A stretch of 64,000 nucleotides of DNA, from positions 1-64,000 of IMG/VR virus record IMGVR_UViG_3300001680_000191; one strand, 5' to 3'. Within the stretch, counting starts at the first letter, position 1, and each line of letters opens with the position of its first letter. Source of the DNA: a virus. Made by a program: the position numbers and the translations under genes. Shown here in pieces: positions 51,635-58,494 of this stretch. The notes beneath the pieces are model-generated. The model was not told the origin of the DNA. It worked only from the letters and a program-made list of their open reading frames with translations, and made no database searches.

Positions 51635-52582
51635 ATGGACAAGTGGTTTAAATTACTACAAGAAGATCGCCGCGACCGACGACCTCGGCCCGAACCGACA
51701 CCTTTTAAGAGCGATGCTCAAAAAAGATATAAGGCACAACGCCGCAAAAATGACATATATTCAACCTCGGGCGGCCACAAAAACTTATCCAGCGGAGAAC
51801 CCTATAACAACAAAACAAAAAGAGCTGGCACTGATAGATTGCGTTTTGAAGAAGTGGAAGAAGAAACATTTGAGATGAACACCACCCTCAAACCGGAAAT
51901 ATGGAAGGGACTGACGCTAAACCCCAAAGTAGCAGATAAGCTTTTAGGGATTGCAGAAGATTTTTTAGAAAACTTAGAAATTGAGGTAGATATGCTTGAT
52001 TTGCGAATTACAGGTAGCCTGGCAAACTTTAACTGGTCTAGATATTCAGATGTGGATTTGCATATAGTTGTAGACTTCGCCACTGTCGATGAGGACTTAA
52101 TTTTGGTTAAAGCATACTTCGACGCAGCCAGAGCAAAATGGAACGATCTACACAGCATTACTATCAAGGGACATGAAGTGGAAATCTATGTAGAAAATGC
52201 GAATGAAGAACACGTATCTTCTGGCATCTATTCTATTTTGGGAGAGCGTTGGATTGTAGAGCCTACACGACAAGAGGTAGAAATCGACTTCGCTCAAGCC
52301 CGCAAGAAAAGCGATAGTATCCAAACACGCACGGCTTTAATCGGATATCAAGTGGAGGCTGGAGACTATAAGGGCGCCCTAACCGCCATAGATAGAGTTA
52401 AAAGTAAAATACGGCGCATGCGAGCGGCAGGTTTGGCCAGTCCACAGCGCGAGTTCTCCCCCGAGAACATAGCATTTAAGATTCTCAGACGAGAGGAAAT
52501 TCTTAAACAGTTGAATGACTTAAAGTATAATGCATATGATAATATGATGAGTATTAAAGAAAGGAGAGAATGTGAAGTTTGA
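51635..52582 (+). CDS. Nucleotidyltransferase-fold protein
   Basis: 315 aa. Residues ~122-145 hold the Pol-beta-type signature I-T-G-S-L-A-N-F-N-W-S-R-Y-S-D-V-D-L-H-I (G-S then D-x-D), and a third acid may be in V-E-I-Y-V. The first 80 residues are basic and disordered, beginning W-F-K-L-L-Q-E-D like the start of the 1186-aa protein. It could add nucleotides to protein or RNA, as MNT-type enzymes do. Overlaps the next gene by 11 bases. Confidence 0.6.
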   Translation: MDKWFKLLQEDRRDRRPRPEPTPFKSDAQKRYKAQRRKNDIYSTSGGHKNLSSGEPYNNKTKRAGTDRLRFEEVEEETFEMNTTLKPEIWKGLTLNPKVADKLLGIAEDFLENLEIEVDMLDLRITGSLANFNWSRYSDVDLHIVVDFATVDEDLILVKAYFDAARAKWNDLHSITIKGHEVEIYVENANEEHVSSGIYSILGERWIVEPTRQEVEIDFAQARKKSDSIQTRTALIGYQVEAGDYKGALTAIDRVKSKIRRMRAAGLASPQREFSPENIAFKILRREEILKQLNDLKYNAYDNMMSIKERRECEV

Positions 52583-52805
52583 AGAGATTTCGGAAACACA
52601 AAAAGTAACTCCTGGCGAGTACGTCTTGCATGAGCCCACAAAGCAGATTGTAATGTGTGGTGCTTTTAACCGCGAAGCTGATTTCATTCGAGCAATTGGG
52701 ATGGGCAGGTCACTTAAGGATAAAATATCAAACTTTAAAAAGATAAAGCTCACTGAAGAAGAAAGGCAGGATAGAAAAGTTAGTCGTTGTAAGGGGTGTG
52801 GATAA
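52572..52805 (+). CDS. Small protein of unknown function
   Basis: 77 aa, GTG start after AAGGAGAG. Contains Y-V-L-H-E-P-T-K-Q-I-V and a terminal C-K-G-C-G, a possible half zinc site. Mostly basic in the second half. Overlaps previous and next genes. Confidence 0.45.
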   Translation: MKFEEISETQKVTPGEYVLHEPTKQIVMCGAFNREADFIRAIGMGRSLKDKISNFKKIKLTEEERQDRKVSRCKGCG

Positions 52806-53071
52806 TGTTTTGGACTGAGGGTTTTTTTAATTCAGGACCGTTTGCCAGCGCGAGCATCGACAGCCAAAATTTTGCGGACGGACTATACTTCGCTCATCTG
52901 TTTCAATCTTCTTTGGAACAACGCACCCTGATTGAAGAAGCTCACTTGACCGCCACGATGAATAATGATTTAGAATTAGCACTTAAAAAGAAAACTGAAT
53001 TAGATTATTTAGATGGTGTATTCAGACTAACAATGGAAATACACAAATCTGACGGTGGATTAGATTCTTGA
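52805..53071 (+). CDS. Unknown small helical protein
   Basis: 88 aa from ATG 52805, which shares its A with the preceding TAA; AGGGG lies just upstream. The middle is helical (F-A-D-G-L-Y-F-A-H-L-F-Q-S-S-L-E-Q-R). No family recognised. The next gene starts inside its end. Confidence 0.45.
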   Translation: MFWTEGFFNSGPFASASIDSQNFADGLYFAHLFQSSLEQRTLIEEAHLTATMNNDLELALKKKTELDYLDGVFRLTMEIHKSDGGLDS

Positions 53072-53331
53072 CCAAGCTATACATTTATTGTTTATTTGAA
53101 CAAGACGATATTTTTCACGGAGTTTATTCTTCGTTAAAAAGTGCCCACCGCGATGCGCTAAAGATGGCCAACAAAGGACCAACCGGGGTGTATATTAAAT
53201 ATTCTGGCGAATATTTAGCACCCACGCTGCCGATCTTGAAAAAGATTTTTAACGGAGAGATAGACATAAAAGTTGAATACATTTCTTCAGCCGCCAGGGC
53301 CACCATTATTAAAACAAAACTAAAAGAGTAA
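53068..53331 (+). CDS. Unknown small protein
   Basis: 87 aa, TTG start overlapping the previous TGA. Reads L-Y-I-Y-C-L-F-E-Q-D, then V-Y-I-K-Y-S-G-E-Y-L and a helical end. A compact alpha/beta fold is likely; no motif. The glutaredoxin gene starts two bases later. Confidence 0.45.
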   Translation: MTKLYIYCLFEQDDIFHGVYSSLKSAHRDALKMANKGPTGVYIKYSGEYLAPTLPILKKIFNGEIDIKVEYISSAARATIIKTKLKE

Positions 53332-53332
53332 G

Positions 53333-53590
53333 ATGGAAATTTATGTAATATACGGAATCACAGATTGTCCCGCATGTCTCCGCGCATGCGCGGATTTAAT
53401 GGATTGTGAGAAAGAATATGTTTTTGTAGAAACTGATTTTTCTAAAACATACCGGACTTCCCTTAAAAAAGAATTTGAGTGGGAGAGTTTTCCGATGATA
53501 GTGAAAGCGACCGAGGACACAGAGGAGTTCATCGGTGGCTATGATGATTTGTGTCATATTTTAGAAAAGGAATCAAGCGCCCCCACGTGA
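53333..53590 (+). CDS. Glutaredoxin-like protein
   Basis: 85 aa. Y-V-I-Y-G-I-T-D-C-P-A-C-L-R-A with C-x-x-C at residues ~13-16, F-P-M-I-V (cis-Pro, ~62) and G-G-Y-D-D-L (~76) are the three glutaredoxin landmarks. It can pass electrons from glutathione to the ribonucleotide reductase or other proteins. It lies in a run of small genes and has no promoter of its own. Confidence 0.85.
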   Translation: MEIYVIYGITDCPACLRACADLMDCEKEYVFVETDFSKTYRTSLKKEFEWESFPMIVKATEDTEEFIGGYDDLCHILEKESSAPT

Positions 53591-53645
53591 AGCCTATAAA
53601 TTGAACATCGGCTCTTCACAAAATAATCATTAGAATAGTTACTAT

Positions 53646-53894
53646 GTGGAATTTAAACGCGGAAATTTGATACGGTGGGTGGTGGATCATAATGCATATG
53701 AAGCCTCCGACGACGTTTTAAGGGGTATCAGCCCTAATTATAGACATGGGATTGTCATGGAAGTATCGAATAAAGATCCAACTGCCGTGATGGTTTTTTG
53801 TTATGATTGCAAAAAGAAAAGGGAGGGCAATTGGATGATACTCGATGCGGCACACGATAGACTTGAAATTTTGAGTGGTGAATCCGATGGCTAA
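53646..53894 (+). CDS. Small SH3-like protein, relative of the K array
   Basis: 82 aa, GTG start. F-K-R-G-N-L-I-R-W-V-V-D followed by H-G-I-V-M-E-V and V-M-V-F-C-Y-D, W-M-I-L-D-A-A-H-D-R-L-E-I-L-S matches the K pattern (G-D-L-V, G-I-V, V-x-V-x-W, L-x-V-I-S) with more divergence. Likely an ancestral or separate member outside the array. Overlaps the next gene by 8 bases. Confidence 0.5.
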   Translation: MEFKRGNLIRWVVDHNAYEASDDVLRGISPNYRHGIVMEVSNKDPTAVMVFCYDCKKKREGNWMILDAAHDRLEILSGESDG

Positions 53895-54189
53895 TTTATT
53901 TTTCAAGAAAGAAAAGTCCCCCAAACAAGAGGCAATAAACGCACTTCTGTTAATGATCTCCAATTATTATGACGGGCGCTATGAAGTGTTGGCGACATCA
54001 GATGATGGAGGGGCTATGTTGGAAGTACAGATAGAGGTGCCTGATGTTTCTGGACACTTATCTACCCAAGCACCAACATTTCCTTTTTTTGATATTTGGC
54101 CTATTTGGATGGGCTGGCGTGTGGTGATAGCTAAAGTACCGCCGGGGTACATCGATGCAATAACCTTGGCAGCAGAGTCAGATTATTAA
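53887..54189 (+). CDS. Unknown small protein
   Basis: 100 aa from ATG 53887 (an in-frame GTG at 53875 also exists). Contains W-P-I-W-M-G-W-R-V-V-I-A-K, aromatic and hydrophobic, possibly membrane-associated, after an acidic middle. Ends 21 bases before a promoter. No family recognised. Confidence 0.45.
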   Translation: MANLFFKKEKSPKQEAINALLLMISNYYDGRYEVLATSDDGGAMLEVQIEVPDVSGHLSTQAPTFPFFDIWPIWMGWRVVIAKVPPGYIDAITLAAESDY

Positions 54190-54210
54190 CATCCCTCTGA
54201 CAACATATGC

Positions 54211-54239
54211 TTGACTTTTTTCTTGAGTTGGGTTATATT
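54211..54239 (+). promoter_or_regulatory. Promoter for the 54260 gene
   Basis: TTGACT (54211-54216), 17 bases, TATATT (54234-54239). Confidence 0.65.
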
Positions 54240-54259
54240 TATAACATAGAGAGAAGATT

Positions 54260-54898
54260 ATGTCAATGGAACAAAAAATTACTGAAACTCTTTCAAGGTC
54301 GGTCTGCGGTGGATGGGATCGTGGCTTTTTAGAATCTATCCTTGACCAACTTGCCAAGGGTCGCAACCTATCAATCAAACAAAAACAAAGCATAGGCAAA
54401 GTATTGGCGCGTAACGGCGATGACGCGCAGGGAGTTCACGACAACTGGCAAACTGAATATATTAAGAAATATAAAAAAGATGGAATCGTGCTGGCCACAT
54501 ATCATTCCCGGCAGCCTTATTATAAGCCAATGGCCGCAGACATTTTAGCAGACAAAGTGCCGGAGTATAAAAAGTTTCTCCGCATGTATAATAATAAGTA
54601 TTCCCGCAAGGTTCTTGCAGCCCACACACAGGCGCCACGTTATGCGGTAAGCACCCATATACAGGGGAGAACCAATCTGAATGCCTACAAAGACATTGAG
54701 ATAGATAGTGTAGCGTGGACTACTCAATCGGCCGTCGTGGAAAAGTTCAAAAAGCATGGCGGGTTCATAATGGAGATTCGCCCTGAAATATATTCTCATG
54801 CCAAGGGTTCTAAACGATACAAGATTTTACCCATAGGCGCTACAATACCTCTTATTATTGAGGAACGACACCTGAAACTACATCGTAAGACCAAATAG
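54260..54898 (+). CDS. Unknown 212-aa protein
   Basis: 212 aa under its own promoter. N-terminal half helical (L-E-S-I-L-D-Q-L-A-K-G-R-N-L-S-I-K-Q-K), second half basic with P-R-Y-A-V-S-T-H-I-Q-G and a R-R/K-rich end (R-H-L-K-L-H-R-K-T-K). A nucleic-acid-binding role is plausible from charge. No family recognised. Confidence 0.45.
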   Translation: MSMEQKITETLSRSVCGGWDRGFLESILDQLAKGRNLSIKQKQSIGKVLARNGDDAQGVHDNWQTEYIKKYKKDGIVLATYHSRQPYYKPMAADILADKVPEYKKFLRMYNNKYSRKVLAAHTQAPRYAVSTHIQGRTNLNAYKDIEIDSVAWTTQSAVVEKFKKHGGFIMEIRPEIYSHAKGSKRYKILPIGATIPLIIEERHLKLHRKTK

Positions 54899-54913
54899 GA
54901 AGCTATTTATGGT

Positions 54914-55147
54914 GTGTATCCTCCACGCTTTCAATCCGGTACTTTCGTTCGATGTGTCTATGACTTCATGGATTTTTATACCTATATTTATGACGATGTT
55001 GACGCGACAGATTACACTCACTACGGTCTTGTGATCCGCGCCGACCCCGAGTTTTTAGATTTTATGGATGAATATGTTTATGAGGTTTTGTGTGTGGACG
55101 GGATTAAGAGGCATTTTATGGAGTCAGAAATCGTAGAAGTTATGTAA
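54914..55147 (+). CDS. Divergent K-family-like small protein
   Basis: 77 aa, GTG start. F-Q-S-G-T-F-V-R-C-V-Y-D-F replaces K-V-G-D-L-V, then Y-G-L-V-I-R-A, V-L-C-V-D-G and a final E-S-E-I-V-E-V-M. Strand order fits the K barrel. It sits just before the tRNA-Leu promoter. Acidic overall. Confidence 0.4.
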   Translation: MYPPRFQSGTFVRCVYDFMDFYTYIYDDVDATDYTHYGLVIRADPEFLDFMDEYVYEVLCVDGIKRHFMESEIVEVM

Positions 55148-55155
55148 GTTTGCAC

Positions 55156-55184
55156 TTGACAGGGCGTGCGTAATGCGATATACT
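55156..55184 (+). promoter_or_regulatory. Promoter for tRNA-Leu
   Basis: TTGACA (55156-55161), 17 bases, TATACT (55179-55184), ending 12 bases before the tRNA. Confidence 0.7.
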
Positions 55185-55196
55185 TTATATAGGAAG

Positions 55197-55282
55197 GGCT
55201 GATTGGTGGAACGGTATACACAGGAGACTTAAAATCTCCCGCCCGTTCGGGCTTGCGGGTTCGAGTCCCGCATCAGCTACCA
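55197..55282 (+). tRNA. tRNA-Leu (anticodon UAA)
   Basis: 86 bases with long variable arm (class II). Acceptor GGCTGAT pairs with ATCAGCT (first pair G-U), anticodon stem GGAGA/TCTCC around CTTAAAA, T-stem TGCGGG/CCCGC. CCA is encoded at 55280-55282. Reads UUA, a codon used in this AT-leaning genome. Confidence 0.88.
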
Positions 55283-55295
55283 TTTAGGAGGTAAA

Positions 55296-55487
55296 ATGAA
55301 AAGCATTTTCAAATATGGGATAATCGTTATTTTAATCTATTTTGGGGTCAACTGGGTTGCAGATAATCCGAAGTCAATGCACCAGTTTCGCAAGATAATG
55401 AATGGCTGGGTAGCTACCGGCGCAGAAAAGGCTTCGGAAGTGTTTGACGGGATAAAAACGAGTGCCTCACAATCTCTTGACAAATAA
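55296..55487 (+). CDS. Small single-pass membrane protein
   Basis: 63 aa, AGGAGG ribosome site. Residues ~6-20 form a membrane helix (Y-G-I-I-V-I-L-I-Y-F-G-V-N-W-V). The rest is polar helix with no motif. It probably shares the transcript with tRNA-Leu. Confidence 0.5.
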   Translation: MKSIFKYGIIVILIYFGVNWVADNPKSMHQFRKIMNGWVATGAEKASEVFDGIKTSASQSLDK

Positions 55488-55491
55488 AATC

Positions 55492-55520
55492 TTGCTTTTT
55501 TCATAGCAGGGTGCTATATT
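55492..55520 (+). promoter_or_regulatory. Promoter for K1
   Basis: TTGCTT (55492-55497), 17 bases, TATATT (55515-55520). AAGGAG before ATG 55543. Confidence 0.6.
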
Positions 55521-55542
55521 ATATACATCCAAGGAGAGCAAA

Positions 55543-55701
55543 ATGGATTTTAGTATTGGTGATATTGTGAAACATATTGAAGCTGGCAAGATTGGCACGG
55601 TAAGGCTGATCGACGGTGTGGCTGTCTGGGTATACTGGGGGTGCGGGTCGCTCGATCACACCAACTATATGCAGCTTGAAATACTTGACACGGCTGTATG
55701 A
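55543..55701 (+). CDS. K1: small SH3-like protein
   Basis: 52 aa, starts M-D-F-S-I-G-D-I-V-K-H, with I-G-T-V and V-W-V-Y-W as the later strands. It is the most diverged of the first block and has no V-I-S-E-S-R end. Overlaps K2 by ATGA. Fold is inferred from the pattern shared by the array (G-D-L/I-V, G-I/T-V, V-x-V-x-W, hydrophobic end). Confidence 0.6.
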   Translation: MDFSIGDIVKHIEAGKIGTVRLIDGVAVWVYWGCGSLDHTNYMQLEILDTAV

Positions 55702-55919
55702 TAAGAGTAGGCGATCTGGTAAAATACATTCCGAGTCCCTCTGCCACATTTAAGTGGGAGAGGTACACGGATGCGTATAAAGCCCTTCCTGGCGTGATTC
55801 TACGCGAAGTGAAAGCCAAGGGCACCACTACGCGCCGATTTGAGATACGCTGGCACGACGGCCAGCTATCAGAAGAATGGATAAGTTTTCTGGAACCCTT
55901 TGACAACTCTTTGACTTGA
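55698..55919 (+). CDS. K2: small SH3-like protein
   Basis: 73 aa beginning I-R-V-G-D-L-V-K-Y-I-P. An insertion of ~20 residues follows the first strand (A-T-F-K-W-E-R-Y-T-D-A), then G-V-I-L-R-E and F-E-I-R-W-H-D-G. The end (F-L-E-P-F-D) lies at the next promoter. Coupled to K1 by a 4-base overlap. Confidence 0.6.
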   Translation: MIRVGDLVKYIPSPSATFKWERYTDAYKALPGVILREVKAKGTTTRRFEIRWHDGQLSEEWISFLEPFDNSLT

Positions 55920-55944
55920 CTTGGGGCGGTTTCGGTGTTATATT
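55916..55944 (+). promoter_or_regulatory. Promoter for K3
   Basis: TTGACT (55916-55921), 17 bases, TATATT (55939-55944); a second overlapping TTGACT starts at 55911. Followed by ATAAGAGTAAGGAGAG leader. Confidence 0.6.
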
Positions 55945-55966
55945 ATAAGAGTAAGGAGAGGAAGAA

Positions 55967-56161
55967 ATGAGCCCTGAAGAAATGAAAGCGCGCCCCGTGC
56001 GATTTATCGTCGCTGGTGATATGGTACACGAAAATATAGGAACCTTTGGCGAATGGATCGGGCTCGTCATTGATGTTGATCAGCGTACAGGGACAGCCAA
56101 GATTCTCAGGCGAGGGAAAATCATCGAAAGAAGTGATCACGGTCGCTGGAATGTTGTTTAG
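55967..56161 (+). CDS. K3: small SH3-like protein
   Basis: 64 aa. Has A-G-D-M-V-H-E-N-I after a longer N-terminus, then I-G-L-V-I-D-V and A-K-I-L-R-R-G-K. The expected W-x-D-G is replaced by R-R-G-K. It has its own promoter and stands alone. Membership in the family is a little less sure than for those with K-V-G-D-L-V. Confidence 0.5.
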   Translation: MSPEEMKARPVRFIVAGDMVHENIGTFGEWIGLVIDVDQRTGTAKILRRGKIIERSDHGRWNVV

Positions 56162-56191
56162 ACTCTTGACAATCACTTGACAGGATTGCCC

Positions 56192-56220
56192 TTGCTACCT
56201 GTGTCCCACTATGTTATATT
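56192..56220 (+). promoter_or_regulatory. Promoter for K4 operon
   Basis: TTGCTA (56192-56197), 17 bases, TATATT (56215-56220), followed by ATAGGTATAGAAAGGAG. A second TTGACA lies at 56177, 15 bases upstream. Confidence 0.6.
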
Positions 56221-56242
56221 ATAGGTATAGAAAGGAGAAAAC

Positions 56243-56416
56243 ATGATCGAAGTTGGAAGTATTGTAGAGAGCATCGGCTTTGTGCAAGGGCACAACAAGT
56301 CAAACCACGGGCTTGTCATTAGCCTGATGGCAGACGGCAAGATCGCTCGCGTGTTCTGGATGGCTACGCAGCAGAGCGGCTTTTGCTCAGTTAAAGATTT
56401 GAAGGTGATAACATGA
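56243..56416 (+). CDS. K4: small SH3-like protein
   Basis: 57 aa, M-I-E-V-G-S-I-V-E-S then H-G-L-V-I-S-L and R-V-F-W, ending L-K-V-I-T. ATGA overlap with the unrelated gene 56413, where the last codons (V-I-T) precede ATGAAAGT as in the array junction. The D of G-D-L-V is Ser here. Confidence 0.55.
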   Translation: MIEVGSIVESIGFVQGHNKSNHGLVISLMADGKIARVFWMATQQSGFCSVKDLKVIT

Positions 56417-56760
56417 AAGTTTGGGTTATGCAAGGAAGCTATGAAGGCGAGTTGTTTAGCAGCGTACACCTGACTCAGAAAGGTTGCGCCATGGCGTGTA
56501 TTGCTGATATAATGGAGTTCTTGGATATTGACGACGAAGCATCGATGCTCGATGCGATACAAGACAGACAGGTATACGAGGCTCCCGTTGGAGAAAAAGA
56601 CGATATTGCGAAGCCTATTGAGTGGGACCAAGAGAAACTGAAAGAAATGACGAGCGAGCAGCTTTGGAAGATTTTTGCTGAGTGGTCCGAGATCAGTTGG
56701 GATCGAATGGCAGATCGTAGCTATAATCTCGACGCAAATCCTGTGGAGATTCAAGCATGA
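56413..56760 (+). CDS. Unknown protein, paralogue of the next gene
   Basis: 115 aa. V-W-V-M-Q-G-S-Y-E-G-E-L-F-S-S-V-H-L-T then K-G-C-A-M-A-C-I-A-D-I; acidic helical middle, ends with a W-D-R-M-A-D-R motif. The next gene (56757) is a diverged copy of the same layout. Coupled to K4 and to 56757 by 4-base overlaps. Confidence 0.5.
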   Translation: MKVWVMQGSYEGELFSSVHLTQKGCAMACIADIMEFLDIDDEASMLDAIQDRQVYEAPVGEKDDIAKPIEWDQEKLKEMTSEQLWKIFAEWSEISWDRMADRSYNLDANPVEIQA

Positions 56761-57062
56761 TGAACATTTGGGTAGTACGACAGACATGCACAATGGAACA
56801 CGACACCTATCTCTCCACGCATATAACGGAGAAAGGCGCGCTGATCACCGCCATTAAAATAGTGCGTGAGGATCTGACAGACGGATTCGATGAGGATGAG
56901 CTTGAAGATATGCGATCAGGCATGCCCCACCATCCCGAAGAAGATTTGATGCAGTACGACAGCAAACAACTACGGGGCATTGTTAACGACTGGTGGGAGT
57001 ATGGCTTTGATATGAATGAACACGTACAATACCAGATACATCAAACACAGGTGGTAGGATGA
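56757..57062 (+). CDS. Unknown protein, paralogue of the previous gene
   Basis: 101 aa. I-W-V-V-R-Q-T, L-S-T-H-I-T-E-K-G-A and a W-W-E-Y-G-F end mirror the layout of the 56413 protein (W-V-x-Q, S-V-H-L-T-x-K-G, W-x-x-x), indicating an old tandem duplication. Overlaps both neighbours by 4 bases. Confidence 0.5.
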   Translation: MMNIWVVRQTCTMEHDTYLSTHITEKGALITAIKIVREDLTDGFDEDELEDMRSGMPHHPEEDLMQYDSKQLRGIVNDWWEYGFDMNEHVQYQIHQTQVVG

Positions 57063-57295
57063 CAGCACTTAAAGTTTTTATTTTGGTGGGAACGATAGAT
57101 TCTCACGATGGTCAGTTTGCGACAGTCGAACTTAATCTAAATCCAGCAACGAATGGTGGCCCCGCGATGGCGGTGCTGCCCGTGTCTGCGTTTCCATGCG
57201 AGATCAAGGAAGGGAAAGTGTTTTATGTAGTTAAACTTTCCGAGCTGGAAGATGCTGTTATCATTTGCCAAAAGGAGCCTGATGAAAATAGGTGA
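57059..57295 (+). CDS. Unknown small protein ending in an array junction
   Basis: 78 aa, beta-rich (F-I-L-V-G-T-I, V-F-Y-V-V-K-L-S) with no G-D-L-V start, so not a K protein. Its last residues D-E-N-R-stop are the shadow of the K5 start (ATGAAAATAGGTGA, 14-base overlap), the same junction that joins K genes. This suggests its 3' end was set by recombination with an array junction. Confidence 0.5.
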   Translation: MTALKVFILVGTIDSHDGQFATVELNLNPATNGGPAMAVLPVSAFPCEIKEGKVFYVVKLSELEDAVIICQKEPDENR

Positions 57296-57476
57296 TTTGG
57301 TAAGGTTTGAAAGTGTCTTGAACGATGATATGGATCGTTATCAAGAAGCACATGGCTTGGTGGTGAAGATGTCTAAGACTGGACACGATACAGAGTCAGC
57401 ACAGGTGTTGTTTAGCAACGGAGAAACTGGATGGCTTGATACTCAAAGATTGGTGGTGATAAATGAAAGTAGGTGA
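57282..57476 (+). CDS. K5: small SH3-like protein
   Basis: 64 aa, true start ATG 57282 (M-K-I-G-D-L-V-R-F-E-S) after AAAGGAGCC; a longer frame upstream is not needed. Then H-G-L-V-V-K-M, A-Q-V-L-F-S-N-G-E and R-L-V-V-I-N-E-S-R. Overlaps K6 by 14 bases; because K6 starts with ATG, its tail reads I-N-E-S-R. Confidence 0.75.
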   Translation: MKIGDLVRFESVLNDDMDRYQEAHGLVVKMSKTGHDTESAQVLFSNGETGWLDTQRLVVINESR

Positions 57477-57684
57477 CTTAGTTAAACTTCCGTCCTCGCG
57501 TGGAGCATCGTTCCGCGCTGGGCTTATTGTTGATTTTGTTGAAAAGAAATGCTGGCGCACAGAAGAACTTGGCATCAAGGTAGACTGGCGCAAGATCGAT
57601 CCAGAGCCTCACGCGGTTGTGTTGATTAACGGTAACCGCCGGACCATTCCGTTGACAGACTTGGAACCTATTGATGAAAGCTAG
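57463..57684 (+). CDS. K6: small SH3-like protein
   Basis: 73 aa, M-K-V-G-D-L-V-K-L-P-S then A-G-L-I-V-D-F and I-K-V-D-W. The central loop is longer than usual and contains A-V-V-L-I-N-G-N-R. It ends D-L-E-P-I-D-E-S and overlaps K7 by 11 bases in another frame. Confidence 0.72.
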   Translation: MKVGDLVKLPSSRGASFRAGLIVDFVEKKCWRTEELGIKVDWRKIDPEPHAVVLINGNRRTIPLTDLEPIDES

Positions 57685-57880
57685 CGGCGCCCCCAGCATC
57701 GGTGATCTTGTTGTCGCACTCTACGATGTGGAGCGCGGCATTTCTTGCGCTGGATTGGTGATGGAGACTAAGGGAATCGAATGTAATGTTCGGTGGTTAT
57801 CCGCAAGTTATCCTATCGGATGGTGGCAGCGTTCAGCCCTAAAAGTTATCAGCCCAAGCGGGAAGACCAAAAAAGTTTAA
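57674..57880 (+). CDS. K7: small SH3-like protein
   Basis: 68 aa from ATG 57674. K-A-S-G-A-P-S-I-G-D-L-V-V-A has a few extra N-terminal residues before the core, then C-A-G-L-V-M-E and C-N-V-R-W-L. Ends with a basic K-T-K-K-V and is followed by a promoter, closing the first block. Confidence 0.68.
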   Translation: MKASGAPSIGDLVVALYDVERGISCAGLVMETKGIECNVRWLSASYPIGWWQRSALKVISPSGKTKKV

Positions 57881-57911
57881 CGCACTTAACAATCACTTGA
57901 CAACTTAGAGG

Positions 57912-57940
57912 TTGACTAACACCCGTTTGGGTGCTATATT
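57912..57940 (+). promoter_or_regulatory. Promoter for the K8-K17 block
   Basis: TTGACT (57912-57917), 17 bases, TATATT (57935-57940), then ATAGGTATAGAAAGGA. A second TTGACA starts at 57897, 15 bases upstream of the first box. The spacer contains an ACCC/GGGT hairpin. Confidence 0.65.
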
Positions 57941-57964
57941 ATAGGTATAGAAAGGAAGAAATAT

Positions 57965-58174
57965 ATGAAAGTCGGTGACCTTGTGATGTTTGAAAGTGAC
58001 GTTCCCAAATCCCAGCGGTTCTGGACTGGCGAATATGTCAGAACAGGCATTGTTGTTGCTGAGTTATCCGGCGATCATATCGAAGCACCCGCTGTTTCAG
58101 TATTGTGGGCATCAGGCGAACTTACTGAAAGATGTCCTCCCCGGATACTGGAGGTGATCAGTGAAAGTCGGTGA
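57965..58174 (+). CDS. K8: small SH3-like protein, first of a ten-gene block
   Basis: 69 aa, M-K-V-G-D-L-V-M-F-E-S, T-G-I-V-V-A-E, V-S-V-L-W-A-S-G and I-L-E-V-I-S-E-S-R. The final codons include GGAGGTGATC, the full Shine-Dalgarno for K9. Overlaps K9 by 14 bases. Confidence 0.78.
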   Translation: MKVGDLVMFESDVPKSQRFWTGEYVRTGIVVAELSGDHIEAPAVSVLWASGELTERCPPRILEVISESR

Positions 58175-58331
58175 TTTGGTAAGAGACGTTGAAGGCAAAT
58201 ACATCGGCATAGTTTCGCACATTGATCCTGAAGAAATCGGTGATGATGATGCGGTTATGGTTGTGTGGCTCGATGGTGATGCTTCTTGGCATACAGCAGA
58301 GTTTTTGGAGAGATTAAATGAAAATAGGTGA
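58161..58331 (+). CDS. K9: small SH3-like protein
   Basis: 56 aa, GTG start. M-K-V-G-D-L-V-R-D, I-G-I-V-S-H-I-D-P-E-E-I-G-D-D, V-M-V-V-W-L-D-G-D. The I-D-P-E-E-I-G-D stretch is almost identical to K22 in another block, so the two are close paralogues. It ends L-N-E-N-R, shadow of the K10 start ATGAAAATAGG. Confidence 0.78.
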   Translation: MKVGDLVRDVEGKYIGIVSHIDPEEIGDDDAVMVVWLDGDASWHTAEFLERLNENR

Positions 58332-58494
58332 TTTGGTAGAATCCCCCCATCATATGATTCGGGGCATTGTCACGGAAGTAGGCGATGGTGACGATAACTA
58401 TAATAACGGCCCAGCCGTGCGCGTCAAATGGCTTGACGGCGACGATTCGATAGAGTGGGCAGAGTATTTGAGGGTGATCAGTGAAGGTCGGTGA
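58318..58494 (+). CDS. K10: small SH3-like protein
   Basis: 58 aa, M-K-I-G-D-L-V-E-S-P, R-G-I-V-T-E-V, V-R-V-K-W-L-D-G-D-D and L-R-V-I-S-E-G-R. The S-E-G-R end reflects the AAG codon in K11's GTGAAGGTC start. A N-Y-N-N loop is inserted between strands 2 and 3. Confidence 0.78.
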   Translation: MKIGDLVESPHHMIRGIVTEVGDGDDNYNNGPAVRVKWLDGDDSIEWAEYLRVISEGR

